Assembly (NCBI GenBank): GCA_903920435.1
Contig: CAIXMB010000094.1
Location: 1 to 64,000 of the forward strand
Source: an uncultured Actinomycetes bacterium
GTDB taxonomy: Bacteria > Actinomycetota > Actinomycetes > Actinomycetales > Microbacteriaceae
DNA: 64,000 nucleotides
Direction: 5' to 3'
The notes below the pieces were generated by a model that worked only from the letters and a program-made list of their open reading frames with translations, searched no databases and was not told the DNA's origin. A program made the translations under genes and the position numbers. This document shows, in pieces, positions 31,671 through 41,990 of the stretch (the stretch's first letter is position 1; every line of letters starts with the position of its first letter).

Positions 31671-32899
31671 CCGAGACCAAACTCGACCAGCAAGACGAGC
31701 GGGTAGTCCGCAACCCCGGGTTCCGCGGTGCCGTGCGCGACTTCGTGCTGCGCGTGCGCGGCGGCGACCTCGGCTCGCTGCCCGTCATCCTCGGGCTGGT
31801 CGTCATCTGGACGGTCTTCCAGATCCTGAACCCCACCTTCCTGTCGAGCTCGAACCTCGTGAACCTCACCACCCAGTCGGCCGCGGTGGGCACGATCGCC
31901 ATCGGCATCGTGCTGGTGCTCCTGCTCGGCGAGATCGACCTCTCCGTCGGCTCGGTGAGCGGGCTCTCGTCCGCGATCCTCGCTGTCGGCTTCGTGCAGC
32001 TCGGCATCCCCCTGCCGCTCGTGCTGCTCGCCTCGCTCGTCGCCGGAGTGCTCGCCGGTCTCGCGTTCGGCTTCCTGCGCACCCTGTTCGGCGTGCCCAG
32101 CTTCGTCATCACCCTGGGCGGCCTGCTGGGCATCCTGGGCCTGCAGCTCTTCGTACTGGGCAAGACGAAGTCGATCAACATCCCGTTCGACTCAGGTGTC
32201 GTGCAGTTCGGGCAGCAGTGGTTCCTCCCGGCGTGGTCGAGCTACCTGCTCGTGGCCATCGCCGTGCTGGTGTTCGCGTGGAACTCGCTCGCCCTCTCCC
32301 GCCGGCGCGAGTCGGCCGGTCTGTCGTCGCTGCCGCTCAGCATCATCGTGCTGCGCAGCGCGGGCCTCCTCGTCTTCCTCGGCCTAGCCGCCTGGTACCT
32401 GAACCTGTCGCGCGGGGTGGGCGCGCCGTTCGCGCTGTTCCTCGTGCTCGTCGTGATCATGCACTTCTTCCTCACCCGCACGCGCTGGGGCCGGTCGGTG
32501 TTCGCCGTGGGCGGCAACGTCGAGGCGGCGCGGCGAGCGGGCATCCGGGTCAACCGCGTCTACATCTCGGTCTTCGTGCTGTGCTCGCTGTTCGCCGCGC
32601 TCGGCGGCCTGATGGCCGCCGCACGCGCGGCCTCCGCGAACTCGTCGAGCGGTGGCGGCGACACCAACCTCAACGCGATCGCCGCTGCCGTGATCGGAGG
32701 CACCTCGCTGTTCGGCGGGCGCGGCTCGGCGTTCTCGGCGGTGCTCGGCATCGTCGTGATCATGTCGATCAACTCCGGGCTCGCGCTGCTGTTCCTCGAG
32801 TCGTACGTGCAGTACATCGTCACGGGCGCAGTGCTGCTGCTCGCCGTCGTGATCGACTCGCTGTCGCGGCGCTCACGGGCGGCTGCCGGCCGCGCCTAG
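31667..32899 (+). CDS. xylH: Xylose-type ABC transporter permease
   Basis: ATGA overlap with xyl[49 protein letters not shown]. Confidence 0.9.
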   Translation: MTETKLDQQDERVVRNPGFRGAVRDFVLRVRGGDLGSLPVILGLVVIWTVFQILNPTFLSSSNLVNLTTQSAAVGTIAIGIVLVLLLGEIDLSVGSVSGLSSAILAVGFVQLGIPLPLVLLASLVAGVLAGLAFGFLRTLFGVPSFVITLGGLLGILGLQLFVLGKTKSINIPFDSGVVQFGQQWFLPAWSSYLLVAIAVLVFAWNSLALSRRRESAGLSSLPLSIIVLRSAGLLVFLGLAAWYLNLSRGVGAPFALFLVLVVIMHFFLTRTRWGRSVFAVGGNVEAARRAGIRVNRVYISVFVLCSLFAALGGLMAAARAASANSSSGGGDTNLNAIAAAVIGGTSLFGGRGSAFSAVLGIVVIMSINSGLALLFLESYVQYIVTGAVLLLAVVIDSLSRRSRAAAGRA

Positions 32900-35800
32900 G
32901 CGGTGGCCCAGCTCCGCTTGTAGGCGGCGGACTCCCACTCGTCGTCGTAGGGCTCGTCGCGCAGTCGCGGCAGCGCCATGGCGAGCACGAGCCCGACCAC
33001 GAGCACGGCACCGGCGAGGATCGCGAGCAGCGGCACGTCGAGCAGCAGGCCCGCGGCCACGGGGGCCGCGGTGGCCACCACGAGCACGGCGCGCTTGGTC
33101 CAGGCCCAGCCGGCCGACTCGAGCGCGCGCGCGAGGCGCGAGGCGACGAGCAGCAGGGCAAGGGCACCGAGCGCCCAGAGCAGCCACCACGGCGCCTGCA
33201 GGTCGAGCGGGATGATGCGCACCGCGAGCTGCGAGCCGCCGAGCGTGTTGTCGCCCGACACGCGCACCGCGGCATCCGTGCCCTGGTCGAACTTCTGGAT
33301 CTCGTCGAGCTGCGCCGCGGTGAGCACGATGGCACCCGTCGCATCGACCGACACGGCGCCGATCTCGCGGTCTCCCACCACGCGCAGGTGGTGCACGCCG
33401 GCCGGCAGCACGTCCATGGCCATGTCGCCCTCGACGAGCGCCGTGCCGTCCTTGCCGACCACGGTGCTCGCGAACACCACGGGCGTCGAGGTCATCGCGA
33501 GGTACACGGTGCTTCCGGGCTTGTAGCCCGTCACCTGCACCGAGAAGTGCACCCAGCTCTTAGCTGTGTCGGTGACGAGCGAGCCCAGGGTCACGGGCAA
33601 GTCGAGCGTCGCAAGGGTGAAGTACTCCTTGTCGGACGAGGGGATGCGCGCCGTGGTCGGCGGGGCGGCGTCGGCAGCAGCCAGCGGCTCGGCGCCCGTG
33701 AGCACGGCGAAGGTGTTCGAGCGGTCACCGCCGGCGGCGTCGCGCGCGGCCTTCGCGATCATCGTCGCGTCGAGCGTGCTCCCGCCGCCCACGGCGATGG
33801 TCGCGAGCGTCTTGGCCCCGAGCACGTCGACCCGCGCCGTCGTTCCGGGCGCGTAGCCGCTGATCGTCTCCGACTGCAGTTCGGTGACCGTGCGCTTCGC
33901 CGAGCCGAGCTGGTCGGCGGAGACGCCGGCGGCCGCGACCTGCGAGCCCGACCCGAGGTCGACGGTGTTCGTGCTCGTCGCGGGCTTCGGGGTCTTCACC
34001 GTCGCGCCGAGCACGGGCGTGCGCGGCTTGGGCGTCGCCACCGGTGCGGCGGCCGGAGCCGGGTCGTCGTCGCGCGAGGTCGCGCGCTGCACGACCGGGG
34101 CGACGGATGCCGCAGCGATGACGATCCGCAGCGTGCGGGTGTGCGTGGCGCCGCCCTCGGTGTACGACACCGTGACGTTCAGGTCGTACGCCGCCGTGGG
34201 TGTTCCGGAGAGCATGCCCGTGGACGGGTTGAGGCCCAGGCCGTAGGGCAGGCCGCTCAGCACCGCCCAGGTTCCGCCGCCCACTCCGCCGGTGGCGAGG
34301 TAGGTGGTCGCGTATGCCGAGCCCGCGGTGCCACCGGGCAGCGAACTCGTCGTGATGCCGATGATGCGGAACGAGCGCGTGACATCCGCGGCCGCCGAGT
34401 AGGTGGCGTCGCCCGGCTGGCTCGCCGTGAGCGTGCACAGGCCCGTGGCAACGATGGTCACCGTGAAGCCCGAGACCGTGCAGACGGCAGTCGTGCTCGA
34501 GGCCAGCGAGGGGGTGAGGCCCGTGGCATCCGTGCTCGGGGCGAGCACCACGCTCGCGGTGGAGATCGCGAGGGTCGACGGCTGGGCGAAGGTGATCGTC
34601 TGCGTCAGGGGTGCCGCGACGTCGACGGTGAGCGACAGGCTCGAGGTGACGGTGGCGCCGCCCTCGGTGTACGTGACCTCGACGGTGCCGGTGAAGGCGC
34701 TCGTCGGCGTGCCGTGCAGTTCGCCCGTGGCCGGGTCGAGCGTGAGGCCCGCGGGCAGCGAGCTCGTCGCAGCCCAGGTGCCGCCGCCCGCCGCACCCGC
34801 GAGGGCGTAGGTGGCCGAGTAAGCCGAGCGAGCCGTGCCGTTCGGCAGCGAGGAGGTGGTGATCTCGATGACGCGGAAGGTGCGGGTCACATCGGTGGCC
34901 GCGGCGTAGGTCGAGTCACCGGGCTGGCTCGCGGTGAGCGAGCACAGGCCAGCACCGACGATTGTGACTGTGGGGTCGGCGAAGGTGCACACCGCGGGCG
35001 TCGTCGAGACGATGGTCGGCGTCAGGCCGGAGTCGGCGGTCGCCCCCACCGTGAACGGCGTCGCGCCCACCGGCTGGGTCGCGAGCGGCGAGAATGTGAT
35101 GGTCTGGGGCGTGAGTGCCGCAGCACCCACGACGGTGAGGGCGAGCGTCACCGTGTGCGTCGCGGAGCCCTCGGTGTAGCTGAAGCGGTAGCTGCCGGTG
35201 CTCGTGGCGGTGGGCGTACCCGAGAGTTCGCCCGTCGTCGCGTCGAGCGAGAGGCCGCTCGGAAGCGTGTCCAGAGCAGCCCAGGTGCCGCCGCCCGCGG
35301 CACCCGCGAGCGCGAGCGTCTGCGAGTACGCGGTGCCGACCTGGCCGTCGGTGAGCGACGCGGTGGTGATCGCGAAGACCGCGAACGAGCGCGTCACGTC
35401 GGGCGCCGCCAGCCACGTGCCGTTGCCGGCCTGGCTCGCGGTGAGCGTGCAGGTTCCCGCCGCGACAAGGGTCACGGTGAAGGACGAGACGGTGCAGACA
35501 CCCGCGGTCGACGACGCGAGCGTCGCGGCGAGGCCGCTCGACGCGGTCGGGCTCACGGCGATGCTCGCCGTCGAGATGGCCTGGGTGGCCGGCTGCGCGA
35601 AGGTGATCGTCTGGGAGGCGCGCGTGAGGTTGAACGACCGCGTGACCGGCGAGGCCGCGGCGTAGGTCGCGTCGCCCGGCTGGGTCGCGCGCACGCTGCA
35701 CAGTCCGATGCTCACGGGCACGATGGAGGTGCCGCTGATCGTGCAGACGCCGAGGGTCAGCGAGGTGAGGGTCACGGAGCGCGCGGGAGCGGTGGTCGCG

Positions 35801-37305
35801 GCATCCGTGCTGATCGTGGCGCCGGAGAACTCGCGGTCCCCGGGGTTGGTGAAGGTGATGGACTGGCCGAGGAGCGTGGTCACGGCGAACTGCTGCGTCA
35901 CGGCCTCGGCGCGGCCGTAGTTCGCATCGCCGTCCTGGCTCGCGATGACGACGCAGGTCGCTGACGTGACGCCGGCGGGGAGCGCGGCGGTCGTGATGGT
36001 GAGGCCGCTCACCGTGCACACGCCCGTGGAGAGCGAGGTGAGGGTGGGGGTGAGGCCGGACGAGGCCGTCGCGTTGCTCGCGAACACCTGCTGCGTCGCG
36101 CCGTTCTGGCTGCCGGGGCTCGGGAAGCTGATCGTCTGCGAGGTCGTGGCGGTCGTGAACGTGAGGGTCGCGGGCGTGCTGAACGCGAGCCCGTCGTTGA
36201 CCTCGAACGTGAAGCTGCCACCACCGGGGGCCGGGCTGAGCCGCAGTTTGCCGAGGTCGAGGTCGCTCACCGTGATGGTGTCGCCGGCGGTGACCGGCAC
36301 CCAGCCGCTCGACAAGTAGAACTCGAGGATGCCCGCGGTCGGCAGGGTTGCGACCTTGAGCGAGGCGAAGGCGTTGTTCTCGACGTCGCTGTACGGGAAG
36401 TCGGAGGCGCGGAATACGTAGCCGGTGTCCTGCGCGGCGAAGAAGGTGGTGATGTCGGCGGTGGTGGGCGCGGCGTTGAACGGGTTCGTGCTCAGGGTCG
36501 GGGTGACCGCGGTGGTGCCGTTGGTCGTCCACGTGCCACCCGCGCTGAAATCGAGCGCGAAGTAGGCGGTACCGCCGCCGAGCTCGCCGATGCGCACGGT
36601 GAGAGTCGAGATCTGGTCGTAGTTCACCTGCACGCGCGAGAACGAGTACGAACCGGAGGTGGCACTGACGTTGAGGCTGCCGTCGCGCGAGACGAACCGC
36701 ACGAGGCCCGCACCCTTGTCGGAGGCGTCCAGCCCCTTGGTCGACGACTCGGAGTAGCTCTTGTACGACTGGAAGCCGCGGAAGTCGATGAACTGCTTGA
36801 CGCCGGAGAGCCCGTCGATGTCGTAGGAGTTGATGGCGACGTTCGCGAGGGTCACGGGCACGCCGGAGCCCACGCCCGTGTAGGTGCCGCCCTCGTAGAA
36901 GCTGAACTCGTAGGTGACCATCGACTCGGTGCCGCTCGACCCGTTGATGTCGCTCATGAAGAGGTCGTCGACGGCCTGGGTCGATCCGGGCGGGGCGCTC
37001 GTGACGGCAGAGCCCTCGTCGTACTTCGTGAGGCTGACGCCGGCGAGTGCGACGGTCTTGATCACGGCATCGACGACGACGCCGTTGATCGTGGCCACGT
37101 CCGTGTACTTCATGATGTCGCCGACGGCCTTGCCGGTGCCGCCGCTCGTGATCGCGACGCGGTTCGCCTGCTTGAACTTGAGCGAGACGGATGACGCGTC
37201 GTACACGGTCGCGGAGGCGGGAGCCGTCGACTCCGGCACGACGCCCAGGGGTGCCAGGACGGCCAGGAGCATGACGACGAGGCCCGCCCCGATGAACTTA
37301 CGCAC
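32896..37305 (-). CDS. Large modular surface protein: signal peptide, cadherin-like region, alternating MBG/BIg-like and He_PIG-type Ig domains, C-terminal TM anchor
   Basis: GTG start 37305 (VRKFIGAGLVVMLLAVLAPLGV signal); repeated QTITFxxP...GVCTVSG...GTCTLTASQPGD and GTAYS...GGGTWA...LPxGLxLxxxTGxLSGTP modules; WWLLWALGALALLLVASRLA and further C-terminal TM helices; no LPXTG seen. Confidence 0.85.
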   Translation of the reverse strand: MRKFIGAGLVVMLLAVLAPLGVVPESTAPASATVYDASSVSLKFKQANRVAITSGGTGKAVGDIMKYTDVATINGVVVDAVIKTVALAGVSLTKYDEGSAVTSAPPGSTQAVDDLFMSDINGSSGTESMVTYEFSFYEGGTYTGVGSGVPVTLANVAINSYDIDGLSGVKQFIDFRGFQSYKSYSESSTKGLDASDKGAGLVRFVSRDGSLNVSATSGSYSFSRVQVNYDQISTLTVRIGELGGGTAYFALDFSAGGTWTTNGTTAVTPTLSTNPFNAAPTTADITTFFAAQDTGYVFRASDFPYSDVENNAFASLKVATLPTAGILEFYLSSGWVPVTAGDTITVSDLDLGKLRLSPAPGGGSFTFEVNDGLAFSTPATLTFTTATTSQTISFPSPGSQNGATQQVFASNATASSGLTPTLTSLSTGVCTVSGLTITTAALPAGVTSATCVVIASQDGDANYGRAEAVTQQFAVTTLLGQSITFTNPGDREFSGATISTDAATTAPARSVTLTSLTLGVCTISGTSIVPVSIGLCSVRATQPGDATYAAASPVTRSFNLTRASQTITFAQPATQAISTASIAVSPTASSGLAATLASSTAGVCTVSSFTVTLVAAGTCTLTASQAGNGTWLAAPDVTRSFAVFAITTASLTDGQVGTAYSQTLALAGAAGGGTWAALDTLPSGLSLDATTGELSGTPTATSTGSYRFSYTEGSATHTVTLALTVVGAAALTPQTITFSPLATQPVGATPFTVGATADSGLTPTIVSTTPAVCTFADPTVTIVGAGLCSLTASQPGDSTYAAATDVTRTFRVIEITTSSLPNGTARSAYSATYALAGAAGGGTWAATSSLPAGLTLDPATGELHGTPTSAFTGTVEVTYTEGGATVTSSLSLTVDVAAPLTQTITFAQPSTLAISTASVVLAPSTDATGLTPSLASSTTAVCTVSGFTVTIVATGLCTLTASQPGDATYSAAADVTRSFRIIGITTSSLPGGTAGSAYATTYLATGGVGGGTWAVLSGLPYGLGLNPSTGMLSGTPTAAYDLNVTVSYTEGGATHTRTLRIVIAAASVAPVVQRATSRDDDPAPAAAPVATPKPRTPVLGATVKTPKPATSTNTVDLGSGSQVAAAGVSADQLGSAKRTVTELQSETISGYAPGTTARVDVLGAKTLATIAVGGGSTLDATMIAKAARDAAGGDRSNTFAVLTGAEPLAAADAAPPTTARIPSSDKEYFTLATLDLPVTLGSLVTDTAKSWVHFSVQVTGYKPGSTVYLAMTSTPVVFASTVVGKDGTALVEGDMAMDVLPAGVHHLRVVGDREIGAVSVDATGAIVLTAAQLDEIQKFDQGTDAAVRVSGDNTLGGSQLAVRIIPLDLQAPWWLLWALGALALLLVASRLARALESAGWAWTKRAVLVVATAAPVAAGLLLDVPLLAILAGAVLVVGLVLAMALPRLRDEPYDDEWESAAYKRSWATA
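34115..36145 (-). repeat. In-gene modular repeat array (A-A-AB-AB-AB; AB period about 505 bp)
   Basis: A-module starts near 36145, 35876, 35620, 35115 and 34608 on the minus strand; the last three A modules are each followed by a B (He_PIG-like) module. Confidence 0.8.
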
Positions 37306-37480
37306 GATGTGATCCCCCGCTTGGTGCACTGCGCGATGCCCCCGCACCGCCTCGTCCAAGGGTGGCAGAGCGGGGTACATCCGCGCGCACCGGCGGCGCC
37401 CCCAGTAGGAGGGCACGAGTCACCCCAGAAACGGGGACAGGCCCGGCCGCTCGCGCGACCGGGCCCGTCTCGAACTGCTG

Positions 37481-39055
37481 TTAGCGGCCGCCCGCGCGGC
37501 GCTTGTTGAACACGTCGAACGCGACGGCGAACAGGAGCACGAGGCCCTTGACCGCCTGCTGCCACTCGATGCCGATACCGAGGATCGACATGCCGTTGTT
37601 GAGCACACCGATGATGAGACCACCGATGATGGCGCCGCCGATGGTGCCGACACCGCCCTGCACGGCGGCCCCACCGATGAACGCAGCGGAGATCGCCTCG
37701 AGCTCGAATCCGTCACCGGCCTTGGGGCCCGCGAGGTTGAGCCGCGCGGTGAAGACCAGGCCGGCGAGCGCTGCGAGCACGCCCATGTTGACGAAGATCA
37801 GGAAGTCGACCTGGCGGGTCTTGACACCGCTCAGCTCGGCCGCGTGGCGGTTGCCGCCGATGGCGTAGATGTGGCGGCCGTACACGCTGCGGTTGGTCAC
37901 GATGCCGTAGATCATCACGAGCACCGCGAGCACGATGAGCGTGATCGGGATGCCCTTGAACGACGCCAGGGCGAACGCGAACGCTCCGACACCCGCTGTC
38001 ACGAGCACGATCTTCGCCACGAACCAGCCGAGCGGCTCGACCTCCTGGCCGTAGCTCTTGCGACCGGCGCGCGAGCGCACCTGCTGCACGATGAATCCCG
38101 CGATCGCGATGACCGCGACCCCCATGGTGAGCGGGTCGACCTGGAAGTCCCCGAACACGTTGGTGAGGAATCCGTTACCCAGCGCGCGGTACTCGACGGG
38201 GAACGAGCCGATGTTCGAGTTGCCGAGCACGACCAGCGCGAGCCCTCGGAAGATGAGCATGCCCGCCAGTGTCACGATGAACGCCGGTATGCCCACATAG
38301 GCGATCCAGAACCCCTGCCAAGCCCCCACCAGAGCGCCGATGAGCAGCGAGAGGATGATCGCCACGAACCAGGGCAGTTCCATCTTGACGGCGAACACAC
38401 CGGATACGGCACCGATGAAGGCGGCGACCGAGCCGACCGAGAGGTCGATGTGGCCCGCGACGATGACCATGACCATACCGATCGCGAGGATCAGGATGTA
38501 GCCGTTCTGCACGATGAGGTTGGAGATGTTCTGCGGGCGCAGGAGCACGCCGTTGGTGAGGATCGAGAACAGCACGACGACCGCGATGAGGGCCAGGAAG
38601 ATGCCGTTCTTGCTCAGGTCGGCGACCACGTGGGTGAGCGCTGCCGAGACACCGCTGCCGGTCGGGAAGTCCTTCTCCGCGGGGTCGAAGCCCTCGCGCA
38701 CGTCGAACGTGGTGGCGCCACTGCGCGTGAGGGCGCGCGGCCAGCCGACGGGCGTGCCCGTCGCGCTGTCGAGCACGCGCAGGCCCTGGAACTGGTTGCC
38801 CACCGTGTACCCGCGCGTCGCGAGCAGGCGCACGCTGTAGACGATGAACGCGACGGTCGCCGCCCACAGGATCACCGCGATCACGAGCGTCACGTAGTAG
38901 GTGTTGAGGTTGCCGCTCGCCGAGCCGACGATGAGGGCACCGGCACCGGCTCCCGCAAGGACGAGCGCGATGACGACGTCGATGACGACGGCGAGCGCCT
39001 TCCTCCCGGTGGGCGCCGCCTTCGTGGCGGATGATGCGGTGGCGGTTGTCGACAT
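37481..39055 (-). CDS. mmsB: Multiple-monosaccharide ABC transporter permease (MmsB-like), copy 2
   Basis: [68 protein letters not shown]. Confidence 0.92.
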   Translation of the reverse strand: MSTTATASSATKAAPTGRKALAVVIDVVIALVLAGAGAGALIVGSASGNLNTYYVTLVIAVILWAATVAFIVYSVRLLATRGYTVGNQFQGLRVLDSATGTPVGWPRALTRSGATTFDVREGFDPAEKDFPTGSGVSAALTHVVADLSKNGIFLALIAVVVLFSILTNGVLLRPQNISNLIVQNGYILILAIGMVMVIVAGHIDLSVGSVAAFIGAVSGVFAVKMELPWFVAIILSLLIGALVGAWQGFWIAYVGIPAFIVTLAGMLIFRGLALVVLGNSNIGSFPVEYRALGNGFLTNVFGDFQVDPLTMGVAVIAIAGFIVQQVRSRAGRKSYGQEVEPLGWFVAKIVLVTAGVGAFAFALASFKGIPITLIVLAVLVMIYGIVTNRSVYGRHIYAIGGNRHAAELSGVKTRQVDFLIFVNMGVLAALAGLVFTARLNLAGPKAGDGFELEAISAAFIGGAAVQGGVGTIGGAIIGGLIIGVLNNGMSILGIGIEWQQAVKGLVLLFAVAFDVFNKRRAGGR

Positions 39056-39090
39056 GGGGATTGCTCCTTCGGATCTCTGCTGCGGGCCCG

Positions 39091-40620
<1,530 letters not shown>

Positions 40621-40677
40621 GTCGGCGTCTCCGGCTTCTTTGTCGAACGGGCTTGGGGGCAGCGTAGTACGAGGGGT

Positions 40678-40714
40678 GCCAGTGGCGGGAAGGGGTTGCC
40701 TCCCCGCCACTGGC
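40678..40714 (-). other. Intercistronic hairpin between chvE-like copy 2 and mmsA copy 2
   Basis: GCCAGTGGCGGG ... CCCGCCACTGGC, perfect 12-bp stem, between minus-strand stop at 40742 and start at 40620. Confidence 0.75.
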
Positions 40715-40741
40715 GGAGTGTGCTAATTGCAGAACTGCTGG

Positions 40742-41866
40742 TTACAGGCCGATCTCGGCTGCGGTCCAGTAGCCCGTGTCAACGAGCGCTTCCTTGACGT
40801 TGTCCTTGGTGACCTGCACCGGCTGGAGCAGGTAGGACGGGACGACGAGCTTGCCGTTGTCGTACGTCGTGGTGTCGTTGATCTCCGGCTCGTCTCCACC
40901 GAGGACGGCGATAGCCATGGCCGCAGCGACCTTGGCGAGCTCGCGGGTGTCCTTGAAGATGGTGGCGTACTGCTCACCGGCGAGGATCGCCTTGACCGAG
41001 TCGACCTCGGCGTCCTGGCCCGAGATGATCGGCCAGCCCTCTCCGACCGTGTAACCAGCGTCGGTCAGAGCCGAGATGATTCCACGCGAGAGACCGTCGT
41101 ACGGGGAGAGCACGGCGTTGACCTTGCTGCCGTCCGAGTACGTCGACGTGAGGATGTCCTCCATGCGGCTCTGGGCGACCTCGCCGTCCCAGCGAAGCGT
41201 TGCCGCCTGCTCGATGGCGGTCTGGCCGCTCTTGACGACGAGCGTTCCATCATCGATCAGCGGCTGGAGCACGTCCATGGCGCCGTTGAAGAAGAAGAAC
41301 GCGTTGTTGTCGTCAAGCGATCCGGCGAACAGCTCGATGTTGAACGGGCCGGCAGGCGCGTCAGCGATCGCGGTGCCGTCGAGCTCCGTGAGGCCGAGGC
41401 CGTTCAGGAGCGTCCAGGCCTGCTGCTGGCCCACGAGGAAGTTGTCGAACGTCGCGTAGTAGTTGACGTTCTCCGAGTCGCGGATCAGGCGGTCGTACGC
41501 GATGACGGGAATGCCGCCGTCAGCAGCCTCCTGCAGCACGTTGGTGAGCGTGGTGCCGTCGATCGCGGCGATGATCAGGGCCTTTGCGCCCTTGGTGATC
41601 ATGTTCTCGACCTGGCTGACCTGGGTGGGGATGTCGTCTTCTGCGTACTGCAGGTCGACGGTGAATCCCTGGCCCTCGAGGGTCTCCTTCAGCGCGTTGC
41701 CGTCGGCGATCCAGCGCTCCGACGACTTCGTCGGCATCGCGACGCCGATGAGGCCGCCGTCGGTGGCTGCGTCGCCGCTGCCGGTGTCTGCCGCAGGTGC
41801 GCAAGCCGCGAGGCCGACAACCATGGCGCCAGCAGCAACGAGCGAGAGAATGCTTCTCTTCTTCAC
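40742..41866 (-). CDS. chvE: Multiple-monosaccharide ABC transporter substrate-binding lipoprotein (ChvE-like), copy 2
   Basis: GTG start 41866, [29 protein letters not shown] lipoprotein signal; [29 protein letters not shown]. Confidence 0.92.
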   Translation of the reverse strand: MKKRSILSLVAAGAMVVGLAACAPAADTGSGDAATDGGLIGVAMPTKSSERWIADGNALKETLEGQGFTVDLQYAEDDIPTQVSQVENMITKGAKALIIAAIDGTTLTNVLQEAADGGIPVIAYDRLIRDSENVNYYATFDNFLVGQQQAWTLLNGLGLTELDGTAIADAPAGPFNIELFAGSLDDNNAFFFFNGAMDVLQPLIDDGTLVVKSGQTAIEQAATLRWDGEVAQSRMEDILTSTYSDGSKVNAVLSPYDGLSRGIISALTDAGYTVGEGWPIISGQDAEVDSVKAILAGEQYATIFKDTRELAKVAAAMAIAVLGGDEPEINDTTTYDNGKLVVPSYLLQPVQVTKDNVKEALVDTGYWTAAEIGL

Positions 41867-41948
41867 TGTGTTTCCTTTCGAAATGGACGTCATTGTCAGT
41901 TGTGGTGCTGTTGCGATCCGGCTTCGTCCATGAAAGTCGGATCCCTTT

Positions 41949-41966
41949 CCGGGGAGTGGTCCCCGG
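41949..41966. terminator. Short GC hairpin downstream of araA
   Basis: CCGGGGA-GTGG-TCCCCGG stem-loop between the araA stop (41991) and chvE-like copy 2 start (41866). Confidence 0.45.
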
Positions 41967-41990
41967 CAAGTTCCTTGGTACTTGTGGTGC

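Noticed and set aside
32218-35964. 1248-aa plus-strand ORF opposite the surface protein
   Set aside because: Antisense artefact of high GC and low stop frequency: composition is R/G/A/H-rich and low-complexity, and the minus-strand frame has a signal peptide and recognisable Ig modules.
34115-36145. Noncoding satellite or tandem DNA repeat
   Set aside because: Periodicity is explained by protein modules within one ORF.
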